Assembly (NCBI GenBank): GCA_024277525.1
Contig: JAJRUZ010000019.1
Span: forward strand, 1 to 64,000
Length of the DNA stretch: 64,000 nucleotides
DNA from: Caldifarciminota bacterium
GTDB taxonomy: Bacteria; Hydrothermota; Hydrothermia; Hydrothermales; JAJRUZ01
Reading direction: 5' to 3'
Shown here in pieces: positions 9,978 to 17,457 of the stretch; positions within the stretch are counted from its first letter, which is position 1; every line of letters starts with the position of its first letter. Both the position numbers and the translations under genes were made by a program. A model generated the notes under the pieces. That model did no database searches, was not told the DNA's origin, and saw only the letters and a list, made by a program, of their open reading frames with translations.

Positions 9978-11706
9978 AATAAAAGGATCTTTGAAACAGA
10001 TTTTTCAAGGCTTACCCGCATCAAAGGGAGTTATTATAGGAAAAGTTAAAAAATATGATTTCGGTTCATTCACTTATTCTAAAAAAGAAGCGGAGAATAA
10101 AAGGGAAGAGCTTTTGAAATTTGAAAGGGCAAAGAAAAAAGTAATAAGGGAATTGGAATCTGTAATTGAGCATTTCAGGGGAGGATACAGGAAAATAATT
10201 GAAAGTGAAATTCTTATAATAAATGACCCTGTAATTGAGGAAGAAGTAAGAAGGTTAATTGAGGAGGGTTCCACCGCGGAATATTCTTTTATTGAGTCAA
10301 TGAGAAAATATATAAAAAAGATGGAAGAAAGCGACAGTACGGTTTTCAGGGAAAGAGCGAGGGAAATAAATCATCTTGTAAGAAAAATAATCGAGATTTT
10401 GCAGGGAAGACCGAGTCTTGTTGATATAAAAGAGGGAACGGTCGTAGTATCTGCGGATATAGCTCCGATTGATGTGTTCTCGATTTCACAGTTGAACAAT
10501 GTAGGTATTGTGATTGAACACGGTGGTCCTACTTCTCATTCTGTGATCATAGCCAGGAACTTGAAAGTTCCGATGGTATGTGCGGTCAGAGGGTTAATGG
10601 ATAAGGTAAATGACGGTGATGAAATTATTATAGACGGATGGGCGGGCAAGGTTATAATTAATCCTTCGGAGGAGACAAAAAGGGAATTCGAAAGAAAACC
10701 GCTTTTATATACCGAGGCAATTAAAAAGATTATAAAAGGACCTAAAAAAGGGAAAGGTAAAGAGAGGAAAAGGGTTACAATAATGGGAAACATCGCGGGA
10801 ATAGAGGAAGTAGAAGAGGTAGTCAAAAACGGAGCAATGGGAGTGGGTCTTTTCAGGACAGAACTTTTGATGTGGGACCCTGCCATTTGGAAAGATGAAG
10901 AAACACTTGCAGGAGTGTTTGAAAAGGGATCAAAAGCAGTATTTCCTGATCCTTTGATTGTAAGGTTAATAGATATTGCGGGTGAGCCGGCGATTCCCGG
11001 ATTCAGGGAAAGCAACCCTTTTCTCGGAATGCGGGGAATAAGGTTTCTACTTTTTGAAAAAGAAATTTTGAAGATGATGTACAGGGCAATCCTCAGAGCA
11101 TCAAATTTAGGAAATATAAGAATCCTTCTTCCCATGGTAACCACATTAAAGGAGGTAGAAGAAGCAAAAAGGATACTTGAAAAAGCAAAAAGGGAACTAA
11201 CAAGGGAGGATATTCCTTATGATAATTACATCCCCATCGGGATAATGATTGAAACTCCTGCTGCTGCTCTCATGACCAAAGAATTTACCTCATCGGTTGA
11301 TTTTTTCTCAATAGGGACAAATGATTTGACTCAGTATACCCTTGCTGTTGATAGGTCACATCCTATTCTTGCTCCACTTTACAGTGAATTCCACCCTTCT
11401 GTTTTAAATCTGATTCACCATGTAGTTAAAAGTGCACATCCTTACAGAAGAAAAGTTGCAGTATGCGGTGAAATGGCTGCTGATCCTCTGGGAGCATTGA
11501 TTTTAATGGGACTGGGTGTTGACGAACTTTCCGTTCATACCGATGCCATTAAACTTTTATACGGAATTTTCAGATGGGTTGAATATAAAAAAGTTAAAGA
11601 ATTTGCGAGAAAAACACTTGAAATGCCTGATGCAAAAACTGTTAAAGAAAAAACAATAGAGTTCATACGGAAAAATATCCCTCCTCTGGCTGTTTTTTAT
11701 GAATAA
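9967..11706 (+). CDS. ptsI: Phosphoenolpyruvate-protein phosphotransferase (enzyme I)
   Basis: Autophosphorylates from PEP and passes phosphate to HPr. I prefer GTG at 9967 over the further upstream TTG at 9949, because GGAGG at 9953-9957 is correctly spaced. This gives 579 residues and puts the active His of GGPTSHSVIIAR at 191, close to 189 in E. coli. The swivel domain is followed by the PEP-binding TIM barrel (GAMGVGLFRTELLMWD, RLIDIAGEP, MIETPAAAL, IGTNDLTQYTLAVDR, CGEMAADP). It overlaps ptsH by 11 nt. Confidence 0.94.
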   Translation: MKNKIKGSLKQIFQGLPASKGVIIGKVKKYDFGSFTYSKKEAENKREELLKFERAKKKVIRELESVIEHFRGGYRKIIESEILIINDPVIEEEVRRLIEEGSTAEYSFIESMRKYIKKMEESDSTVFRERAREINHLVRKIIEILQGRPSLVDIKEGTVVVSADIAPIDVFSISQLNNVGIVIEHGGPTSHSVIIARNLKVPMVCAVRGLMDKVNDGDEIIIDGWAGKVIINPSEETKREFERKPLLYTEAIKKIIKGPKKGKGKERKRVTIMGNIAGIEEVEEVVKNGAMGVGLFRTELLMWDPAIWKDEETLAGVFEKGSKAVFPDPLIVRLIDIAGEPAIPGFRESNPFLGMRGIRFLLFEKEILKMMYRAILRASNLGNIRILLPMVTTLKEVEEAKRILEKAKRELTREDIPYDNYIPIGIMIETPAAALMTKEFTSSVDFFSIGTNDLTQYTLAVDRSHPILAPLYSEFHPSVLNLIHHVVKSAHPYRRKVAVCGEMAADPLGALILMGLGVDELSVHTDAIKLLYGIFRWVEYKKVKEFARKTLEMPDAKTVKEKTIEFIRKNIPPLAVFYE

Positions 11707-11748
11707 CACAAATAATTCACGATTTATGAAATTGATCTTATAATCACT

Positions 11749-11782
11749 CTTCCTCCCTTTCAGCGAAACATATGAGAGGAAG
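11749..11782. terminator. Possible weak bidirectional terminator between convergent genes
   Basis: CTTCCTC (11749-11755) pairs with GAGGAAG (11776-11782) around a 20-nt loop in the gap between ptsI and the convergent secreted-protein gene. There is no clear T-tract, so this is a weak call. Confidence 0.25.
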
Positions 11783-11811
11783 TCTCTTGAATCACTTTCC
11801 CTAAGGCATTT

Positions 11812-14013
11812 TTATTTTATAAAAATTATTTTGCAAATCTTTGATCTTTTTCTTTCCAACTCAACTTTTATAAAGTATGTTCCCGGTTTAAGCCCACTGG
11901 AAGTAAAAGAGATTGCATAAGCACCCTCTTTTTTTCTCCCTTTGAATAAAGTTTTCACCAGTCTTCCTGTAACATCAAACATACAGATTTTAGCCTCTCC
12001 TGCCTCGGGTATTGTGTAAAAAACAGTGACTTTTCCGAGTCCCGCAATAGAAGGAGCCTTTATTGATAAATTTAAATTTGCAGGCTTAGGAATTTCGATA
12101 ACACTTGTCGTATTATATCCGAAGAAGTTGAGTATTCTCTTAGTTAATTCAGTCAGCCTTTTGCTATCAAATACATAATAACTCACATTCCCTGTTGCAT
12201 CATACTCAACGGAGTCCACGAGATATTGATAATTCCAATAAAAAAGAACGAGTTTATAAGGATCTCCATAAAGAGGCCCATCATACCAATAAGCAGAGGG
12301 TGTTCCAATTTCTCTATCCCATACTCCTTTTTCATAGAAAAAGCAAGGAAATAGGGTATCGTAAATACCATCTCCTAAATCATCCGGAAATACATAACCG
12401 GCAAAGTTATAACCCAAGAATCCATAATAAAGCAGAGAATCTCCGATTCCCCAAAGGTTAGAAATAGTATCACCGGGAAAACCGTAAAAAGCATTTACAG
12501 TATCATAGTTAGAAGAGCGAACCCCGCCTATAAAATCGTCAAGTACATTGCCCATTTTTAAATAGGTATGAAGAAAATGATTCGGATAATCATTTTTTAT
12601 GTTAATTTCGGTGGTCCAGTCTCCTATACCGAAGCCCCCGACTACCAAATCTTGAGAAGAGATGAGCAATTTACCACCAGAATCAAGATAATTTTTTATA
12701 TTCACCGTGTCTGAAGCGAAAATTTCTCCTTGCCAGGCAGTCCAAAAGACTGCTTTAAATTTATTCACATCAAGCACCGTTGAATCAGGTAAACCTAAGG
12801 TTTTTGTATCCCAGAAGAAAACAGAAGGCACTCCATCAGCAACACTGTCAGTATAGTCCGCCAATGTATTAAAAATTTCATAAGCATATTGAGCCCATGC
12901 GGATTGGTCTTCGTCAATGAAGAGGAATTGGTCTTGAGGATTGTATTCAAGGATTATAAATTTCTTATATGTGGTTTCGCCTGTTACTTCACCTGAATAA
13001 TCATAAGCAGAGTAGACTCTGTAATACACGGTGTCATTCGGATTAAATGTTCCGAGTGTGAATTCCCATATCCCATCAGTTGAATCACCCGAAACAAGGA
13101 CCCCGGGAATGTATTGAGGGGTAGGTGAGCTCGGAATCGCATAAACTTCAAGGGTGCATGCTCTTACTCCTTGATTCTCTGATGGGACTCCGAAAGCATC
13201 TTTAATTTGTGCTTGTATTTTGAAAGGACCTGTTGAAAAAGTTGTATTTTTTTCTTCAACCCATACTATTGAAGGAGGAGGATCTTCATAAATCCATACA
13301 AATGCATCCATCCAGAATCCATTAAGACTGGGACTCCAAAGATCATGGAGATAAGAAAAAAGCCAAGAATGCTCATTTCCGTAACCTGCAGTAATCAGCA
13401 TATAAAGTGAATAATCTACTGCAGTCCATCCTGTCCAAAATTTTGCAGCCGTTACATTATCTATAACTCCGCTATCAGGATAAAAAACATAAGAGCTCAC
13501 AGTCTGTCCGGGTATGCTTATTACAGTAGGAGAAGTTATATAAGAATAAGGTTGATAGTCAATACCCGGTATGAACCAAGTAGCAAAATATTGAAGAAAA
13601 TGAGTAGAACTATCTGAATTATAACAATAAAGTCCGAAAGCAACTATGGTACATGCCGCCGGTGGTTGAAAGTAAGATGCAGCTGTATCTAATGGGTCAA
13701 TACCTGTTAGATAAATAGTCTGTGAGGGGTCGTAATTATTCCACACATTATAATATATTTCACCAGAATACCCTAATACTGTTCCCCAATCAATTCCGGG
13801 AGTGTCTGCGGGACCTAAAACTGCTGCTATACCCGCTCCCTGCCCCCATCTTTGCAGAACAGGATTATCGTAAATTAACTGCATTTTTTTCTTTATTTTC
13901 TGAAGAGGAATAAAAGAGGCTTTATTTAGAGATTTTTTGTTAAGATTCACCACGAAGAATTCCCCGGCTATTAGAACTCCAGAAAGACACATTATTAAAA
14001 TTTTACGCCACAT
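11812..14013 (-). CDS. Secreted multidomain protein with Por/T9SS-like C-terminal domain
   Basis: A 733-residue exported protein. A hydrophobic signal (ILIMCLSGVLIAGEFFVV) is followed by a beta-rich N-terminal half, an Ig/fibronectin-like segment near residues 265-355, and a region near 370-520 (KAVFWTAWQGEIF, YLDSGGKLLISSQDL) that resembles class I glutamine-amidotransferase-like folds in secreted proteins. The C-terminal sorting-type domain is near 655-733 (AKICMFDVTGRLVKTLF, LKPGTYFIKVELE). The ATG is preceded by AAAGGGAGG. The leader contains an 8-bp inverted repeat (ATGGGAAT/ATTCCCAT) enclosing a T-arm-like motif. Function unknown. Confidence 0.8.
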   Translation of the reverse strand: MWRKILIMCLSGVLIAGEFFVVNLNKKSLNKASFIPLQKIKKKMQLIYDNPVLQRWGQGAGIAAVLGPADTPGIDWGTVLGYSGEIYYNVWNNYDPSQTIYLTGIDPLDTAASYFQPPAACTIVAFGLYCYNSDSSTHFLQYFATWFIPGIDYQPYSYITSPTVISIPGQTVSSYVFYPDSGVIDNVTAAKFWTGWTAVDYSLYMLITAGYGNEHSWLFSYLHDLWSPSLNGFWMDAFVWIYEDPPPSIVWVEEKNTTFSTGPFKIQAQIKDAFGVPSENQGVRACTLEVYAIPSSPTPQYIPGVLVSGDSTDGIWEFTLGTFNPNDTVYYRVYSAYDYSGEVTGETTYKKFIILEYNPQDQFLFIDEDQSAWAQYAYEIFNTLADYTDSVADGVPSVFFWDTKTLGLPDSTVLDVNKFKAVFWTAWQGEIFASDTVNIKNYLDSGGKLLISSQDLVVGGFGIGDWTTEINIKNDYPNHFLHTYLKMGNVLDDFIGGVRSSNYDTVNAFYGFPGDTISNLWGIGDSLLYYGFLGYNFAGYVFPDDLGDGIYDTLFPCFFYEKGVWDREIGTPSAYWYDGPLYGDPYKLVLFYWNYQYLVDSVEYDATGNVSYYVFDSKRLTELTKRILNFFGYNTTSVIEIPKPANLNLSIKAPSIAGLGKVTVFYTIPEAGEAKICMFDVTGRLVKTLFKGRKKEGAYAISFTSSGLKPGTYFIKVELERKRSKICKIIFIK

Positions 14014-14035
14014 AAAAAACCTCCCTTTATTTTAT

Positions 14036-14048
14036 GGGAATCGGACCC
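14036..14048 (-). promoter_or_regulatory. T-arm-like leader hairpin upstream of the secreted-protein gene
   Basis: On the minus strand GGG-TCCGATT-CCC, 22 nt before the ATG at 14013. It is also the right half of a longer inverted repeat, ATGGGAAT...ATTCCCAT, spanning 14034-14061. Confidence 0.5.
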
Positions 14049-14067
14049 TATTTATTCCCATATTTTT

Positions 14068-14096
14068 ATTTTAAAGGATTTTTTACTATTTTTCAA
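14068..14096 (-). promoter_or_regulatory. Promoter of the secreted-protein gene
   Basis: On the minus strand TTGAAA (14091-14096), a 17-bp spacer, TAAAAT (14068-14073). The predicted leader is about 48 nt long and holds the hairpin and a Shine-Dalgarno sequence. Confidence 0.55.
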
Positions 14097-14114
14097 GAAA
14101 TTTTCAAAAAAAAC

Positions 14115-14144
14115 TTGATAGATAAGAAAAAATTTTAGTAAAAT
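14115..14144 (+). promoter_or_regulatory. Promoter of ald
   Basis: TTGATA (14115-14120), an 18-bp spacer, TAAAAT (14139-14144). The predicted start is near 14151, a few nt before the T-arm-like element. Confidence 0.5.
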
Positions 14145-14158
14145 AAAACCTCATTTCC

Positions 14159-14170
14159 GGGTTCAATCCC
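14159..14170 (+). promoter_or_regulatory. T-arm-like leader element upstream of ald
   Basis: GGGTTCAATCCC, 21 nt before the ATG. The loop is one base shorter than in the fbp copy. No Shine-Dalgarno follows, so if the element aids initiation this gene would depend on it most. Confidence 0.45.
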
Positions 14171-14191
14171 TTAAAAATACAAATTTAAAAA

Positions 14192-15301
14192 ATGGCAATA
14201 TCTATCGGGATTCCGCGTGCCGAAAGGGAAGGAAAGTTATACGAAAAAAGAGTCACACTCTCTCCTTCTGCTTGCAAAGAGTTAATAGAGGCAGGAGCAA
14301 ATATTTATATAGAAAGCAGAGCAGGTGAGGGAGCAGGTTTTTCTGATGAAGAATACAGGGAGAAGGGTGTTAAGGTGGTATATTCAAGAGAGGAGGTCTT
14401 TTTAAGATCTGATATAATAGCGGGAATAAATTATCCTTATGAAAATGAATTTCCTTATCTTAAAGAAAATCATATTTTTTTCGGTTTTCTTCATCTTGCA
14501 GTAAGACCGCGTTCACTTTATGATGTTTTTGTAGAAAAAAAAATTACTTCTATCGGGTATGAAATAATACAGGAAGAAGACGGAACTTTACCCATATTGA
14601 GGGTTTCAAGTGAAATTGCAGGGAAGCTCGCACCTCAGATTGCAGGAAGATTACTTGAAACAGAAAGAGGAGGAATCGGAGTTTTACTCGGAGGAATACC
14701 CGGTATCCCTCCTGCAGATGTGGTAATAATAGGAGCAGGAACACTCGGAACATATGCTGCCAGGTCTTTTTTAGGGCTCGGTGCAAGTGTTTATATGCTT
14801 GATATTTCCAAAAAGAAACTCGAAAAAATTGACGAAATTTTCAAAGGAAAGGTTGTTACCGCAATGGCAACAAAGGAAAATATAGAAAAATTTGTGCAAT
14901 TTGCGGATGTGCTTATCCTTTCCATTCTTGTTCCTGGAGAAAAAACACCCAAAATTATCACAAGAAAAATGGTAAAATCGATGAGAAAGGGTTCTGTTAT
15001 TATCGATTTTTCAATTGATCAAGGAGGGGCAAGTGAAACATCAAGATTGACTCCGACCGAAAGTTTTATTTATTCAGAGTACGGTGTTATTCATTTCTGT
15101 GTTCCTAATGTTCCGACTTTTGTTGCAAGAACTGCTTCTCATGCTCTCTCGAATGCAATATTACCGTATCTTATAGAAATTGTTAAGAAAGGTATTGACG
15201 CAGTTAAAGAAAATTATGCTTTGTGGAAAGGCTGTTACACATTTAAAGGTAAGTTTACAAAAAAACATCCCTGGTGCGAAGGCTACCCTGTTATTGAATA
15301 A
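14192..15301 (+). CDS. ald: Alanine dehydrogenase (AlaDH/PNT family)
   Basis: NAD-dependent interconversion of alanine with pyruvate and ammonia. The 369-residue length matches. IGIPRAEREGKLYEKRVTLSP at the N-terminus, AGEGAGFSDEEY near residue 45, and the Rossmann motif VVIIGAGTLGTYAARSF near residue 176 are typical, as is DQGGASETS (SIDQGG) near 275. It is followed 11 nt later by a CoA-transferase, suggesting joint use in amino-acid fermentation or carbon/nitrogen balancing. The C-terminal segment YALWKGCYTFKGKFT differs from classical AlaDH, so a related AlaDH/PNT-family dehydrogenase is possible. Confidence 0.85.
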   Translation: MAISIGIPRAEREGKLYEKRVTLSPSACKELIEAGANIYIESRAGEGAGFSDEEYREKGVKVVYSREEVFLRSDIIAGINYPYENEFPYLKENHIFFGFLHLAVRPRSLYDVFVEKKITSIGYEIIQEEDGTLPILRVSSEIAGKLAPQIAGRLLETERGGIGVLLGGIPGIPPADVVIIGAGTLGTYAARSFLGLGASVYMLDISKKKLEKIDEIFKGKVVTAMATKENIEKFVQFADVLILSILVPGEKTPKIITRKMVKSMRKGSVIIDFSIDQGGASETSRLTPTESFIYSEYGVIHFCVPNVPTFVARTASHALSNAILPYLIEIVKKGIDAVKENYALWKGCYTFKGKFTKKHPWCEGYPVIE

Positions 15302-15312
15302 AGGAGGATAAA

Positions 15313-16641
15313 GTGAGCTTTATAAAAATTTACCATGAAAAAAGGAAATCTCCCGAGGAAGTGGTCTCTTATGTAAAATCAGGGGATGCTGTTTTTATCT
15401 CCGGCAATGCAGCTACTCCTACTTTTTTGCTTGATTATTTAGCAAGAAGAAAAGACCTGGAAAATGTAAAATTGTATCACCTTTTGCAGATGGGAGATGA
15501 CCCTTTCAGAAAATACGGAACTTACGAGAAAATTATTCATAAAGCACTTTTTGTAGGACCTGCTGATAGACCTTCCGTAAATGAAGGAACTGCGGAATAT
15601 ATCCCATGTCATTTACATGAAATTCCGGGCTTAATAAATTCTGGGAAAATAAAGATAGATGTTGCAATAATACATACTTCACCGCCTGACGAGCACGGAT
15701 TTTTAAGTCTTGGAGTTGAAGTAATTGCGACGAAAACAGCAATTCAAAATGCAAGGGTTATTCTTGCTCAGGTTAACAGAAGGATGCCGAGAACACTCGG
15801 AGATTGCTTTATTCATATTTCCCAGATAACTGCTCTCTGTGAAGTTGATGAACCCCTTTATGAACTTGAAAAGATTGAACCCACAGAGATTGAAGAAAAA
15901 ATTGCAAAATATGTGGTTGAATTAATTGATGATGGAGCAACTTTACAACTCGGAATAGGAGGTATTCCTAATGCTATTTTAAAGTTCATCAAAGGCAAAA
16001 AAGACTTGGGAATTCACACAGAGATGATATCCGACGGAATAATGGAAAGAATAATTGACGGCACAATAACCGGTGCAAAGAAAACATTGCACCCGGGAAA
16101 AGTAATCGGGACATTCATTTTGGGCTCAAAAAGTCTCTATGATTTTGCAGATAATAATCCTATTTTTGAACTTCACCCCTGCGATTATACAAACCATCCT
16201 TTTGTAATAGCCAAAAATGACAATATGGTAGCTGTGAATTCTGCAATTGAAATTGACTTAACCGGACAAGTATGTTCTGATTCCATAGGAACTTATATTT
16301 ATTCGGGTTTCGGCGGACAGGTTGATTTCATAAAAGGAGCGGGTTGGAGTAAAAACGGAAAACCTATAATTGCAATTCCTTCAACTGCAAAAGGAGGACA
16401 AATTTCAAAAATTGTTCCTGAACTTAAAAGGGGTGCTGGTGTTGTAACCACGAGGGCGGATGTGAAATATGTTGTCACAGAATACGGGATAGCCGACCTT
16501 TGGGGCAAATCATTGCAGGAAAGAGCAAAGGCTTTAATTGAAATTGCACATCCTGCCTTCAGAGAAGAGTTAGAAAAAGCAGCATGGCAAAGAAAATTGT
16601 TGAAGAAAACTATATATATTCGCTGGCAGAATTCTAATTGA
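15313..16641 (+). CDS. Acetyl-CoA hydrolase/transferase family, 4-hydroxybutyrate CoA-transferase-like
   Basis: A family I CoA-transferase of 442 residues that moves CoA between acetyl-CoA and another carboxylate. Conserved blocks are HTSPPDEHGFLSLG near 121, LQLGIGGIPNAIL near 211, GIHTEMISDGIM near 233 and YSGFGGQVDFIKGA near 330. Glu237 in GIHTEM is where the catalytic glutamate is expected in 4-hydroxybutyrate CoA-transferases (inference). GTG start at 15313 with the strong Shine-Dalgarno AAAGGAGG. Acceptor specificity (acetate, butyrate or 4-hydroxybutyrate) cannot be read from sequence alone. It could yield acetate with energy capture during fermentation. Confidence 0.87.
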   Translation: MSFIKIYHEKRKSPEEVVSYVKSGDAVFISGNAATPTFLLDYLARRKDLENVKLYHLLQMGDDPFRKYGTYEKIIHKALFVGPADRPSVNEGTAEYIPCHLHEIPGLINSGKIKIDVAIIHTSPPDEHGFLSLGVEVIATKTAIQNARVILAQVNRRMPRTLGDCFIHISQITALCEVDEPLYELEKIEPTEIEEKIAKYVVELIDDGATLQLGIGGIPNAILKFIKGKKDLGIHTEMISDGIMERIIDGTITGAKKTLHPGKVIGTFILGSKSLYDFADNNPIFELHPCDYTNHPFVIAKNDNMVAVNSAIEIDLTGQVCSDSIGTYIYSGFGGQVDFIKGAGWSKNGKPIIAIPSTAKGGQISKIVPELKRGAGVVTTRADVKYVVTEYGIADLWGKSLQERAKALIEIAHPAFREELEKAAWQRKLLKKTIYIRWQNSN

Positions 16642-16658
16642 AAAAGAGAATAAGAATT

Positions 16659-16677
16659 GGGGGACACAAAGTCCCCC
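16659..16677. terminator. GC-rich hairpin between convergent genes
   Basis: GGGGGAC-ACAAA-GTCCCCC: a perfect 7-bp stem with a 5-nt loop, 18 nt after the CoA-transferase stop and facing the decayed gene at 16.7 kb. T-tracts are poor on both sides. The same stem motif recurs in the repeat block at 54.6 kb. Confidence 0.5.
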
Positions 16678-16690
16678 CTGGGAGTATATG

Positions 16691-17440
16691 CTATCTGACT
16701 ATGACAACAGATTTTGTTTCTTGAAATTTATTGGTTATGAGTTTTATGAAGTATTTTCCAGGTTTCAGACCGTTCTTAAGAGTATATGTATATGTTCCTC
16801 TGTCCAGATTCGAATTAATAAATGTGACTATTCTTCGTCCCTCAGAAGTGTAAATGTTAAGTAGAACATTTGAAGCAGTGGACAATGTGAAAGAAAGCTT
16901 AATGTTTCCTCTGGATAAGAAAGTTTTCAACATATAAGGATTATCTACTTCCGCTGAGGCATATTTTTCTTATAAGATTTATTACTTTATTGTAGTCCCC
17001 ATTATTCCAGTAGTTTTCTGCTGTTTTTATTTTATAGAATAATTCACTTTCATCGGCATTGTTTTGTATTTTTACACTTTTTACTTTCAGCCCTTCTCCA
17101 TAAGAACTCTGACAAGAAAATCACCCGATTTTTTAAAATTTTCCATTTTTAAGTAATCCCTGTTTTTTATTCTATTAAAAACTGTTCGGGCTTTTTAAAA
17201 TATTTTTTACCTCTTAATATCTTTTCTTCAGAATTAAAAACTCGTTGCTTTAATTCTTTAAATATTTCTATTGCCGTCTTAAAATAATTCTCCGACTCTT
17301 TGTATTTCCGCCCATAACCCAAAAATTCTCGCGCAAATAAAGAAACTTGTCTTGAAATGTCTTGAGTTTAATTCTTAACAAGTTTTAAATCTTCTCTCAT
17401 AAGTTCATTGTCTGATCATAAAACCTTGCAATTTATATTA
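16691..17440 (-). pseudogene. Decayed gene for a secreted TPR-like protein with sorting-type C-terminus
   Basis: The minus strand holds fragments of one protein in different frames. Near 17.4-17.2 kb it reads MREDLKLVKN, stop, TQDISRQVSLFAREF and a TPR-like stretch YKESENYFKTAIEIFKEL. Near 17.1-17.0 kb another frame reads ADESELFYKIKTAENYWNNG. The last 80 codons (16691-16933, plus upstream residues EKYASAEVDNP) form a sorting-type domain with LLNIYTSEGRRIV and LKPGKYFIKLI. At least two in-frame stops and two frame changes separate them, so this is a remnant rather than a small gene. It accounts for the otherwise empty 16.9-17.45 kb. Confidence 0.7.
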
Positions 17441-17457
17441 ACTAACCGTCGGCTGAT

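Noticed and set aside
10536-11144. 202-codon minus-strand ORF inside ptsI
   Set aside because: Antisense shadow of a highly conserved enzyme I gene; composition and motifs support only ptsI.
16691-16933. Separate small gene of 80 residues
   Set aside because: It is only the sorting-type C-terminus of a larger protein; upstream codons continue the domain and then hit stops and frame changes, so it is a remnant.
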